From Legionella shakespearei DSM 23087 (GTDB lineage: Bacteria; Pseudomonadota; Gammaproteobacteria; Legionellales; Legionellaceae), in contig NZ_KB892415.1 of the NCBI RefSeq assembly GCF_000373765.1, positions 1 to 64,000 on the forward strand: 64,000 nucleotides of DNA. The letters run 5' to 3'. Under the pieces are notes generated by a model that was not told where the DNA came from, did not search any database, and saw only the letters and a program-made list of their open reading frames with translations. The first letter of the stretch is position 1, and the number at the start of each line of letters is the position of its first letter. The position numbers and the translations under genes were made by a program. Positions 56,007 through 64,000 of the stretch are shown here, piece by piece.

Positions 56007-56510
56007 ATGCCTATGCCAGGTGCTTTTAATGATAATGATAATGATCTAGATACAGCGTTTGATAATCTGATACAAGAATTGGAAGATGGTGTTAATGAAT
56101 ATTTGAATTACAGAACAGGCTTTTTTACTCCCTATCGTTCTGTAAGTGATTTTGCTTCTACTCTGGTTTCACCAGTTGTTGAACCAATTGTAGACAGCAT
56201 CGCTTTTGCCGCAGCATCTGCACTTTCCTTGACAGCAGTGGCTGCAAGTGCCTTTTTTGCCGGCGTTGCAGGTATTTCCGCTCTTGGTGGTTCTGAAGAC
56301 GGGGTTGTTACCGGACTGGCATTATCCGCGCTGTCTATCCTTACGGCTGCAGTTTCAGCTGCTATTGCCTTAGTTGCATTATTAGCTGCAGTAGTATCTA
56401 TTCCTGCTAATTGCATCAGCATAGTAACACGCAGCCTTGCTACAGTTGCGGATGCCATTTGTGGTGATGAATCTCAAGACTATGACTATGATTATGGATA
56501 CGGTTGTTAA
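56007..56510 (+). CDS. Small hydrophobic protein with Tyr/Asp tail, unknown function
   Basis: The 167 residues from ATG 56007, with GAGGA eight bases upstream, have an acidic polar start (~1-45). A YRSVSDFASTLVSPVVEP motif follows, then two long Ala/Val/Leu/Ile segments (about 55-90 and 95-140), and the protein ends in an alternating DYDYDYGYGC tail. It shares the motif and two-hydrophobic-block plan with the protein at 11997-12491. It has its own strong promoter. It is probably membrane-associated; function unknown. Confidence 0.62.
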   Translation: MPMPGAFNDNDNDLDTAFDNLIQELEDGVNEYLNYRTGFFTPYRSVSDFASTLVSPVVEPIVDSIAFAAASALSLTAVAASAFFAGVAGISALGGSEDGVVTGLALSALSILTAAVSAAIALVALLAAVVSIPANCISIVTRSLATVADAICGDESQDYDYDYGYGC

Positions 56511-56647
56511 TAGTTTCTTACAAGCCAGGGAAGGCTTCTCTTATTCAAACACTTATCTGTTTATTTCTTTATCGTTCAACATTTAATTCTTAAGTTTTTC
56601 TTAAGGTTTACCCTTTATACTCATGGCCAGAGAAATAGGGAGCAGTG

Positions 56648-57103
56648 ATGCGTGTATTAATTGTCGAAGACAATGCTTTTAATGCCTTTTGTTTACGCCG
56701 TTTATTAGAATCAGTGGTCGCATCCATTGGGGTGACTATAGCCAATAACAGTCAGGCCGCAATGACTCATATTAATAACACTTCTTTTGATATGGTAGTT
56801 ATTGATGGTGATCTGGGGGCTGTATCCGATAGTGCGTATTGCAATGGCCCTGAGTTGGCGCATATTATCCTGCAAAAAAATCCTCATCTTCCCATCATTG
56901 CCTGGTCTGATTCAGAATCCATGCGCGATGCTTTTGCTCTTGTTTTTAAACATTATGACCGTCTTTATAATGAATACAATTGCTGGACTAAAGTAATCAG
57001 CCTGGAGCGCATCTGCAAAACCTGGGCTTATTATTTTGGTGAGTTCATGGGTGGGCAAAGTGCCGCATTCCTCACGCCTTCCAGAATCAGTTATTGCCAA
57101 TGA
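56648..57103 (+). CDS. Single-domain response regulator
   Basis: The 151 residues are one CheY-like receiver: VLIVEDNAF (acidic pair ED), phospho-acceptor Asp in MVVIDGDLG, a serine in AWSDSES at the Thr/Ser switch and a lysine in NCWTKVIS. There is no output domain. The C-terminus beyond ~125 is extra. GGGAG precedes ATG 56648; the GTG at 56645 is less likely. No kinase gene is adjacent. Fold is fairly clear; partners are unknown. Confidence 0.8.
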   Translation: MRVLIVEDNAFNAFCLRRLLESVVASIGVTIANNSQAAMTHINNTSFDMVVIDGDLGAVSDSAYCNGPELAHIILQKNPHLPIIAWSDSESMRDAFALVFKHYDRLYNEYNCWTKVISLERICKTWAYYFGEFMGGQSAAFLTPSRISYCQ

Positions 57104-57106
57104 ATC

Positions 57107-57143
57107 GTAGCCCGTATTAGCGAAACGTAATGCGGGATCGAAA
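57107..57143. repeat. REP-like hairpin, family A
   Basis: gtagcccgtattagcgaaac then gtaatgcggg lies directly after the receiver gene stop. Fragments of families C (ctcaggatgacgtgg) and B (ccttacggtcgcgactcgg) follow before the next gene. Confidence 0.7.
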
Positions 57144-57283
57144 TACGCACTCAGGATGACGTGGTCTCTGGAGCGCCGTAGATTGCACAACAATGATCTG
57201 TTATCTTTTATAAATCTATTCATTCACCATTTCAAAAATTCCGCTTCCTTACGGTCGCGACTCGGTCAGGCACAGGAGAACAA

Positions 57284-58090
57284 ATGCGATCAGGGACTCT
57301 TTATCGTGCGATTACTCATAATCCAGCATATGCCCGTATGCTGTTCATCGCTTTAATTGTCTTCTCCCTTACTCTTATTGTCTTATTTACACCAAGAATC
57401 CCACAATGGCCTGACTACCATCATTTTGCTGATACCCGAACCTTTTGGGGAATTCCAAATTTCTGGAATGTCATATCGAATCTGCCTTTTATTCTGATAA
57501 GCATACTCGGGTTTATTTCATTAAAAAAACAGGCGGACTATTTAAATAAAAAGGAACGCATTGTTTTTTTCATCCTGTTCCTTGGTGCCTTTTTTATAGG
57601 TTTGGGATCCTCTTATTACCATTGGGCTCCAGATAATAACACTTTGGTATGGGATAGAATTCCCATGACTGTAGTGTTCATGTCCCTGCTGTCTTTAACG
57701 ATAATGGAGAGAGTTAATTTAAATTTGGGCTTTTGGCTATTGATTCCACTGATTGCTTTCGGTATCTGTTCCGTGTTGTATTGGCATCACACTGAGCTGA
57801 CAGGGCAGGGGGACATAAGGCTTTACGCCATCACCCAGTTTTATTCCATGTTTGTCATCATGTTCGTGTTGCTTCTTTTTCCTAAACCCTACCCACCGTT
57901 AAACCGTTATTTATGGATGTTCCTTTTTTATGGTCTGGCTAAAATGGCTGAGTATTTTGATAGACCCATCTACAACTTAGGCCATGTACTGAGCGGACAT
58001 ACTTTAAAACATTTCCTGGCTGCAACCAGCGTGTATTTTGTTGTCGTCATTTTAAACGACAGTCTTGTAAAGCGTGCCAATAGCGTCTAA
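57284..58090 (+). CDS. Alkaline ceramidase-like membrane hydrolase (CREST superfamily)
   Basis: The 268 residues hold seven hydrophobic segments. The zinc-hydrolase signature of the CREST superfamily is complete: Ser109/Ser110 and His113 in GLGSSYYHW, Asp124 in VWDRIPM, and His239 and His243 in LSGHTLKHFLAA. Alkaline ceramidases cut ceramides into sphingoid base and fatty acid, but bacterial members are mostly uncharacterised and could act on other amides. GGAG precedes the ATG. It lies 40 bp before a DUF4105 gene on the same strand. Confidence 0.8.
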   Translation: MRSGTLYRAITHNPAYARMLFIALIVFSLTLIVLFTPRIPQWPDYHHFADTRTFWGIPNFWNVISNLPFILISILGFISLKKQADYLNKKERIVFFILFLGAFFIGLGSSYYHWAPDNNTLVWDRIPMTVVFMSLLSLTIMERVNLNLGFWLLIPLIAFGICSVLYWHHTELTGQGDIRLYAITQFYSMFVIMFVLLLFPKPYPPLNRYLWMFLFYGLAKMAEYFDRPIYNLGHVLSGHTLKHFLAATSVYFVVVILNDSLVKRANSV

Positions 58091-58130
58091 TGTTTATCAT
58101 GACCTCATCTGAAAAAAGGTTCATTTATCT

Positions 58131-59168
58131 ATGACTCCTGCGGAATCAACTCCGTCTGAACAAGCGATTGCCTGGTACTGGAAGCCCTTTTACTGGCTTT
58201 TGGCCTTTATTCGTGTTGTCTGCCAGTTGGCCATCATCTCCTGGTCGAGTCTTGCTCTTTATTATTCGAATTTACCTTGGGTTTCTACACGCATCATCAT
58301 GGGTATTTCTTTTGCTCTCTTTGGTGTCTGGGCATTTTGGATTACAAAAAAGCCACGCGGCGTGATCGTGTTTTTCATCTTATTTATTGGGATTCTCATC
58401 TGGTGGAGCACGATTTTACCCTCTCACGATCGTGAATGGCGGCCTGAAGTTGCTGTTATGCCCAGAGCGATTATCAATGGGGATACCGTACGTTTTACCG
58501 GATTTCGCAATTTTGAGTACCGCAGCCGTAATGATTTTACCCCTCGTTATGAAGAACGCGAAGTCTCCCTTGCGCATTTAACAGGAGTGGATTTTTATAT
58601 TTCCTATTTTATGCAGGGACCAGTTGGCCATACTTTTGTAAGTTTCATTTTTGACAATGCTCCTCCCGTGAGTATTTCTATTGAAACCAGACCTGAAGTA
58701 GGCGAATCATTTGCTCCCGTTGCATCCATGTTTAAGCAGTTTGAACTGATTTACGTGGTTGGTGATGAACGAGACCTGGTGCGGGTGCGCACTAATTATC
58801 GTGGTGAACAGGTTTATCTTTATCATTTAAATATTACCAGAGAAAATGCACGTAACCTCTTCATGGTGTATCTGAACCGAATTAATGAGCTTGCTGATAA
58901 GGCCGAGTTTTATAATTTGTTAAGTAATAGCTGTACCGTGAATATTATTCGTTATGCTAATAAAGCAGGGCGTGAAGGACGCATGAATATCCGCCATTAT
59001 TTAAATGGCCTGATTGATGGTTATCTTTATTCGCATGGATGGTTAGATACTGACTTGACCTTTGACGAATTACGCCGCCGATCTTTGATTAATGCCGCCG
59101 CCGAAGCCGCGGATCAAAGCCCCGATTTTTCAAAACTCATCCGGGTATCATTACCGTCAAATGATTAG
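58131..59168 (+). CDS. DUF4105 membrane protein
   Basis: The 345 residues have an N-terminal region with three hydrophobic helices (about 20-100) and a periplasmic DUF4105 domain (about 125-320). Family features seen are the GHTFVSFIF segment (His), NSCTVNIIRY (Cys) and the Gly/His-rich end. The Cys-His pair suggests a papain-like (Lnb N-terminal) fold. Ribosome site is weak. It is very likely co-transcribed with the ceramidase-like gene. Enzymatic role is not established. Confidence 0.8.
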   Translation: MTPAESTPSEQAIAWYWKPFYWLLAFIRVVCQLAIISWSSLALYYSNLPWVSTRIIMGISFALFGVWAFWITKKPRGVIVFFILFIGILIWWSTILPSHDREWRPEVAVMPRAIINGDTVRFTGFRNFEYRSRNDFTPRYEEREVSLAHLTGVDFYISYFMQGPVGHTFVSFIFDNAPPVSISIETRPEVGESFAPVASMFKQFELIYVVGDERDLVRVRTNYRGEQVYLYHLNITRENARNLFMVYLNRINELADKAEFYNLLSNSCTVNIIRYANKAGREGRMNIRHYLNGLIDGYLYSHGWLDTDLTFDELRRRSLINAAAEAADQSPDFSKLIRVSLPSND

Positions 59169-59240
59169 GTCACCACAACCCAATCCATGCCCCAGCTACA
59201 AACCTTGCCAGGATTCAAGGTCTGTAGCCCCTTCCCCGAT

Positions 59241-59341
59241 CCACGTCGTCCTGAGCGTGTCTTTTTGCGCGAAGGATCTCCAAGTATACCATGCCGATTT
59301 CAGGAGATCCTTCGCGCAAAAAGACGCGCTCAGGACGACGT
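59241..59341. repeat. REP-like pair, family C (double copy)
   Basis: Arms of about 40 bp (59241-59282 and 59302-59341) read ccacgtcgtcctgagcgtgt onward and its inverse, with a 20-bp centre. They differ at only two positions. Confidence 0.85.
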
Positions 59342-59442
59342 AGGACTGTGATAACATTGTGATAACACAGATCTAATTCGAGCTTCTTACGTACGGTTAC
59401 GGCTCGATTTTTAGTGTGCTGCAACTTTGGCACAATCTCTCG

Positions 59443-59549
59443 GAAACCCCTTGACCCCGCTTGCCTTTTAGGGCGTTGTGCGCAGGGACGCGCACATCGA
59501 CCGCATGGATGCAGGTTTCCCTAAAAGGCAAGCGGGGTCAAGGGGTTTC
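59443..59549. repeat. 31-bp perfect inverted repeat with inner hairpin, family G
   Basis: 59443-59473 (gaaaccccttgaccccgc onward) and 59519-59549 are perfect inverted repeats. The 45-nt centre contains a second hairpin (tgtgcgc/gcgcaca). The flanking tggcacaatctctcgg occurs inverted at 8591-8606. Confidence 0.85.
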
Positions 59550-59641
59550 TTGCTCTGAACTTCCACACTTCCACACTTTCGCACTGGAATTACTTATAAA
59601 GTTCATTGCCACTTCGATCCCGGCTGCAAGATAAACCACGA

Positions 59642-62332
59642 TTAATGCGCGGCATCCCAGTTATCACCTGTTCCTATCGAAACAACCAGGGGTACCGATA
59701 AATGTACGGTTTGCTCCATCAGATTGTGAATAATGCGTGTGCAGGCTTCCAATTCTTCTTTCTTAACTTCAAAGACCAATTCATCGTGAACCTGCATGAT
59801 CATTCGCGCAGGAGGGTTGGTTTGCGAATTTTGCCAGGCAGCAATGGCTAACATGGTTTTTTTAATGATGTCCGCTGCTGTACCTTGCATAGGGGCATTA
59901 ATAGCAGTCCTTTCAGCAGCCTTTTGGCGCATGATATTACGGGCATTAATTTCCGGTAAATACAATCTTCTGCCAAACAACGTTTCAACATAACCCTGCT
60001 CATGAGCCTGCTTACGCGTTCGTTCCATGTATTCAAGCACTTTAGGGTAACGATGGAAATAGGTATCAATATAATGCTGCGCATCATGCCGATCTACACC
60101 AATCTGTTTTGCCAGGCCAAAGGCTGACATGCCATAAATTAAACCGAAATTGACTGCTTTAGCCCTGCGCCGTTGTTCATGGGTGACGTCATCAAGCGGT
60201 GTTTGAAAGATTTCACTGGCAGTGGCCGCGTGAATATCCCAGCCATTGGCAAAGGCTTTTAATAAATTCTCATCCTGCGATAAATGAGCCATGATACGTA
60301 ATTCGATTTGCGAATAGTCTGCTGCCAGTAGGACGTATCCCGGAGGAGCAATGAATGCTGTACGGATAAGCCTTCCTTCCTCATTGCGTATAGGAATATT
60401 CTGTAAATTGGGCTCACTGGACGACAGACGCCCTGTAGCCGCTACCGCCTGATTATAAGAAGTATGAACCCGTTGTGTCCTTGAGTTAATCTTCTTGGGT
60501 AAGGCATCAATATAAGTCGAAACCAGTTTGCTCAATCCCCGGTATTCCAGAATAACCGCGGCTAACCTGTAATCAAAAGCAAGCTCCTGCAAAACCGATT
60601 CCGCTGTAGACGGTTGTCCTGTTGGCGTCTTGGCAATGACAGGAAGTTTTTGTTCATCAAACAGAATTTCCTGTAATTGTTTTGGTGAGTTGAGATTAAA
60701 GGGTCTGCCTGCCAGTTGCAGCGCTTCTTCTTCAAGAGCCACAATACGCTCTTTCAAACGCGCTCCATGCAGTTCTAAAGTATTTTGATCGATAAGTACA
60801 CCCTGTCGTTCCATATCCGCCAGAACAGTAATCAAGGGCATTTCAATGTCGTGAAAAACCTGGCGTAAGGATTCATCCATCATCGGAGACAGCTTATGAT
60901 GCAACTGTAAGGTAACGTCAGCATCTTCAGCTGCATAAACGCCTGCTTTCTCTACAGGAACCTGATCAAAACGAAGTTGTTTGGCTCCTTTGCCTGCAAC
61001 GTCCTCAAAACTGATGGTTTTATGGCCCAGATATTTCAAGGCCAGGCTGTCCATATCATGTCGGCCTGCCCCACTATTAAGAACATAAGATTCCAGCATA
61101 GTGTCATAGGCTATACCTTTTAAGCTGATGCCATGATTCTTGAATACTCCGTAATCGTATTTAATATTTTGGCCTATTTTACCGATGTCTGGATTCTCTA
61201 AAACTGGTTTTAATGCGGTCAGCACCTCTTCACGATTCAACTGGGGACTGCCATCAGTATGAGTCAGAGGTATATAAACAGCATGGCCTTCTTCGATGGC
61301 CAGCGAAATTCCTACAATTTCAGCATTCATCACATCAAGATCAGTGGTTTCTGTGTCAACACAAAACTGCCTGCACTGTTCCAGGCGGTTAAGCCAATGG
61401 TTCAATTGTGGTAATGTGGTGACCATTTCATAGGGCGATGCTGCAGTTGCTGACTGTTCGACTCCAGTGGCTTTATTTTCTTCCTGCCCCAATAATTCCT
61501 TCAGCCAGTTTTTAAACTCCAGGTCACGGACTAATGTGAGCAGTCGCTCGTTATCGGAAGCCCTGGGTTTTAGTTCGTTAATATTTAGAGGCAAATCGAC
61601 ATCGGTTTTAATGGTAACCAATTTTTTTGATAAAGGGAGTTGGGGGATGCTGGCACGCAGATATTCCCCGATTTTTCCGGTGATATTATGGGCATTTTGA
61701 ATTAAGTTATCGAGCGACTGATATTCGGACAACCATTTGACCGCAGTTTTGGGACCACATTTGGTTACCCCTGGTACATTATCTACACTGTCTCCAATCA
61801 AGGTCAGATAGTCGATAATCTGTTCTGGGGCTATCCCGAATTTTTCTTTAACGCCATTAATGTCCATGCTGTAATTACTCATGGTATTAACCAGCGAAAT
61901 ATGCTCATTAACCAATTGTGCCATATCCTTATCACCTGTGGATATGACGACTGGAATTCCTTGCTCGGTTGCCTGTCTGGCTAAAGTACCAATGACATCA
62001 TCGGCTTCCACGCCTTCTATAATCAGCAAAGGCAAACCCATAGCCTGCAGCAGTTCCATTAATGGTTGAAATTGCGAACTCAATTCCTGAGGCATTGGCG
62101 GCCTGTTGGCCTTATATTCCGGGTACCATTCATCTCTGAAAGTTTTCCCTTTGGCATCAAAAACTACGGCAATTTCTTCGGGCTGATAATCCTTAATTAA
62201 TTTTTTGATCATGTTTGCCACGCCATACACTGCGCCGGTGGCTTGGCCTTTGGAGTTAGTCAAAGGGGGCAGGGCATGAAAAGCACGAAAAAAATAAGAA
62301 GAGCCATCAATTAAAATCAGCGGTGCCTGCAT
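59642..62332 (-). CDS. polA: DNA polymerase I
   Basis: The 896 residues contain the 5'-3' exonuclease (1-290), the 3'-5' proofreading domain (about 310-490, with FCVDTETTDLD intact) and the polymerase (about 510-896). Polymerase motifs are LLAADYSQIELR, RRRAKAVNFGLIYG and MQVHDEL. It fills gaps in repair and removes Okazaki primers. GAGGT precedes the ATG. It starts 2 bp after the lpxD stop, so the two genes form an operon. Confidence 0.97.
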   Translation of the reverse strand: MQAPLILIDGSSYFFRAFHALPPLTNSKGQATGAVYGVANMIKKLIKDYQPEEIAVVFDAKGKTFRDEWYPEYKANRPPMPQELSSQFQPLMELLQAMGLPLLIIEGVEADDVIGTLARQATEQGIPVVISTGDKDMAQLVNEHISLVNTMSNYSMDINGVKEKFGIAPEQIIDYLTLIGDSVDNVPGVTKCGPKTAVKWLSEYQSLDNLIQNAHNITGKIGEYLRASIPQLPLSKKLVTIKTDVDLPLNINELKPRASDNERLLTLVRDLEFKNWLKELLGQEENKATGVEQSATAASPYEMVTTLPQLNHWLNRLEQCRQFCVDTETTDLDVMNAEIVGISLAIEEGHAVYIPLTHTDGSPQLNREEVLTALKPVLENPDIGKIGQNIKYDYGVFKNHGISLKGIAYDTMLESYVLNSGAGRHDMDSLALKYLGHKTISFEDVAGKGAKQLRFDQVPVEKAGVYAAEDADVTLQLHHKLSPMMDESLRQVFHDIEMPLITVLADMERQGVLIDQNTLELHGARLKERIVALEEEALQLAGRPFNLNSPKQLQEILFDEQKLPVIAKTPTGQPSTAESVLQELAFDYRLAAVILEYRGLSKLVSTYIDALPKKINSRTQRVHTSYNQAVAATGRLSSSEPNLQNIPIRNEEGRLIRTAFIAPPGYVLLAADYSQIELRIMAHLSQDENLLKAFANGWDIHAATASEIFQTPLDDVTHEQRRRAKAVNFGLIYGMSAFGLAKQIGVDRHDAQHYIDTYFHRYPKVLEYMERTRKQAHEQGYVETLFGRRLYLPEINARNIMRQKAAERTAINAPMQGTAADIIKKTMLAIAAWQNSQTNPPARMIMQVHDELVFEVKKEELEACTRIIHNLMEQTVHLSVPLVVSIGTGDNWDAAH

Positions 62333-62334
62333 AA

Positions 62335-63384
62335 TTATTCTACCTCTTGACTGGTGATGCGCTTGTTCAGTAACGCAACCTGCTCGGTCAAGGTCTTAAT
62401 ATTTTTACGCATCAGAGGAATACGATTGACTGATAACTCATGTTTTATGGCCAGATCTTTCGGTCGTGCAGGATTACCCAGATAGACAGTGCCTTCTTTC
62501 AAATGTTTGTTAGGTGGTACGCCTGTACGGGCACCCAAGATCACGCCATCATCAATACGGACGTGGTCGCTTACCCCAACATTGGCGGCGAATATCACGT
62601 GATTGCCAGTGACGGTACTGCCGGCAATACCAGTGAATCCACAGAGAATATTATGCTTGCCTAATTTGACTGAATGCGCCACTTGGACCAGATTGTCAAT
62701 TTTTGTACCCTCACCAATAAGGGTTGCGCCAAGCGTTGCGCGATCTACCGCTGTATTGGCGCCAATTTCCACATCATTTTCGATAACGACATGTCCCAGA
62801 TGGGGGAATTTAAGATGTTGCCCATCGACAAACTTGTAGCCAAAGCCATCAGAGCCAATAACCGTTGATGCATGAATAGTTACTCTGGAACCAATCTGGC
62901 AATTGTCATAAACGGTGACATGAGAGTGAATGGTACTGTGTTCACCTACAGTCACATCATGGCCAATATGGATATGGCTTTTAAGGATGCTGTGATTACC
63001 AATGGTACTCCCTGATTCAATGACTACATAAGGCCCTATAAAAACCTCTTCTCCGAGGATTACTCCTTCACCAATGACGGCGGTTGGATGTATGCCGCTG
63101 TCCCTTTTTTTCGGGGGATTAAAATGATTAAGTAACTTGATAAAGGCTTTAAAAGGATGGGCTACCTGAATGAGTGGTTTTGTCGATTGGGTGATTGAGC
63201 CATTAACTAAAATTGCGGCTGCATCAGATGCTTCTGCAGCTTTAATGTTTTCATCACCTTCGGCTAAAACCAAAGATCCAAAGACAATATCATCAATAGG
63301 CGCTAATGACGAAATGGTTATTGAATCGTCGCCTATTATTACCCCTTGAACCAGGTTTGCTATATCCCGAAGTGAACTATTCAT
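62335..63384 (-). CDS. lpxD: UDP-3-O-acylglucosamine N-acyltransferase
   Basis: The 349 residues have an N-terminal uridine-binding domain (1-100), left-handed beta-helix hexapeptide repeats (about 100-300) and a C-terminal helical tail. The catalytic histidine sits in [10 protein letters not shown]. It adds the second acyl chain in lipid A synthesis. In most Gammaproteobacteria lpxD lies in the bamA-lpxA cluster; here it is next to polA, so this is probably an additional lpxD copy. AAAGGTT precedes the ATG. Confidence 0.9.
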   Translation of the reverse strand: MNSSLRDIANLVQGVIIGDDSITISSLAPIDDIVFGSLVLAEGDENIKAAEASDAAAILVNGSITQSTKPLIQVAHPFKAFIKLLNHFNPPKKRDSGIHPTAVIGEGVILGEEVFIGPYVVIESGSTIGNHSILKSHIHIGHDVTVGEHSTIHSHVTVYDNCQIGSRVTIHASTVIGSDGFGYKFVDGQHLKFPHLGHVVIENDVEIGANTAVDRATLGATLIGEGTKIDNLVQVAHSVKLGKHNILCGFTGIAGSTVTGNHVIFAANVGVSDHVRIDDGVILGARTGVPPNKHLKEGTVYLGNPARPKDLAIKHELSVNRIPLMRKNIKTLTEQVALLNKRITSQEVE

Positions 63385-63609
63385 TCATGAACCTTTTTAA
63401 TGCCGCAAAATAGGCTGATTATATACTCGTTACAGTACCTTTGAAATATAATGCTGAAAAACAGGTCAAGTCTTTTCCAGAAAAATACAATCATTCTTTT
63501 CTGCTCTGAAAGAGTACTGGCATTTTGCAGGAATTTGAGTATAAAATCGGGTAATCAGCTTTTAATTTATTGGTTTTATTGCCTTATTTTGAACTCAAAA
63601 GGACGGGAT

Positions 63610-64000
63610 ATGTTTAAAAAAATAATACTCGCAGGAGTTGGCGCCAGTTTTTCCCTCAGTGTTGCAGCAGGTCAATCTATTTATGATATTGACCTGCCTC
63701 TGGCCTGGGGCTCAATCATTACTTTAAGTGGTGGACCTTCCTGGGGAACAGCAGGTCAAAATCAATACTTATATCCTTCACCACTCCCGATGTATAATTT
63801 TTATACTTATAATTCACCAACAAGCACTATGGCCAATGCGGAAATCTTTTTTGGCTTGCAACGCCCCATTCTTCCTTATATGCTGGGTGAGTTGGGTCTT
63901 GGTGTGGCGGGTGTCAGTGATGCAAAAGTAACCGGTACGGTGAATGTAAACGGGTTCCCGGATCTTTATGGTTACGAATATAAAGTAAACCATGTCCGTA
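63610..64000 (+). CDS. Outer-membrane beta-barrel protein, cut by window edge
   Basis: The ATG at 63610 follows AAGGACGGG. The first 130 residues show a signal peptide (MFKKIILAGVGASFSLSVAA) and then strand-like sequence rich in Gly, Ser, Tyr and Pro, such as ITLSGGPSWGTAGQNQ. The frame is open to the edge, so length is unknown. This fits Legionella outer-membrane barrel proteins with an N-terminal tyrosine/proline-rich stretch. No promoter was identified in the 225-bp gap before it. Confidence 0.6.
   Translation, partial: MFKKIILAGVGASFSLSVAAGQSIYDIDLPLAWGSIITLSGGPSWGTAGQNQYLYPSPLPMYNFYTYNSPTSTMANAEIFFGLQRPILPYMLGELGLGVAGVSDAKVTGTVNVNGFPDLYGYEYKVNHVR

Larger units (their letters stand above)
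59169..59641. other. 473-bp gap of stacked repeats
   Basis: In order: a double family C copy (59241-59341), a family B inner-core-like fragment (59371-59415), the inverted-repeat element at 59443-59549 and a family A/D-type REP segment (59605-59632). No gene is seen between the two convergent coding regions. Confidence 0.65.

Overview
The window looks like a stretch of a Legionella (or very close relative) chromosome. The evidence is moderate-to-low GC coding sequence, gammaproteobacterial housekeeping genes, and several Legionella-type genes: a Lpg0095-like HAD 5'-nucleotidase, an EnhB-like secreted protein, a VirK-like periplasmic protein, large proteins that look like Dot/Icm substrates, and several c-di-GMP/PAS signalling proteins. 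No prophage, CRISPR array, rRNA operon or conjugation module is visible. The genus call comes from recognising protein families, not from a database search. Layout: 1-255 is the tail of an IS110-type transposase. 355-9592 holds a Tle1-like serine hydrolase with a long unknown C-terminus, a PAS-receiver protein, a glutathione S-transferase, a large PAS-GGDEF-EAL protein, truD and an outer-membrane-type protein. 9795-11779 is a formaldehyde-detoxification operon (frmA-frmB) with tandem 21-22-bp repeats just upstream. 11997-16541 holds small membrane proteins of unknown function, a HAD-like protein and an M28 aminopeptidase. 17009-19316 is a cation/proton antiporter coupled to a YbdK/GCS2 ligase. 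19839-25512 contains an orphan solute-binding protein, a GrpB-GNAT fusion, a voltage-gated-type K+ channel, a GNAT acetyltransferase, a D-threonine-aldolase-like PLP enzyme and a VirK-like protein. tRNA-Asn lies at 25624-25699. 25977-33764 holds an aspartate aminotransferase, uvrB, a degenerate GGDEF-EAL protein, an FMN glutamate-synthase-like protein and zapA. 33895-38168 is the ygfB-pepP-ubiH-ubiI operon, divergent from zapA. 38578-41566 is a three-gene operon of retropepsin-like protease, inactive transglutaminase with seven TM helices, and RimK-like ATP-grasp ligase. 41821-50798 holds a multi-TM candidate effector, a DUF4254 protein, a second orphan binding protein, a YaiI protein, a 1292-residue unknown protein and an EnhB-like protein. 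50930-55909 is rnr-rlmB-rpiA-5'-nucleotidase. 56007-59168 holds a small membrane protein, a receiver protein, a CREST ceramidase-like enzyme and a DUF4105 protein. 59642-63384 is an lpxD-polA pair, and an outer-membrane barrel gene runs off the right edge. Almost every long intergenic gap is filled with dispersed palindromic repeats. They include at least six families: REP-like hairpins, a 136-bp MITE-like element with 18-bp terminal inverted repeats and 11-bp flanking direct repeats, a 403-bp nested palindrome with 52-bp perfect arms plus two relatives, and a 31-bp perfect inverted repeat enclosing a second hairpin. The gene set works mainly in thiol/aldehyde detoxification, ubiquinone synthesis, RNA processing and modification, DNA repair and replication, c-di-GMP signalling and, probably, host interaction. 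The best candidate for a poorly described system is the protease/transglutaminase-7TM/ATP-grasp operon.
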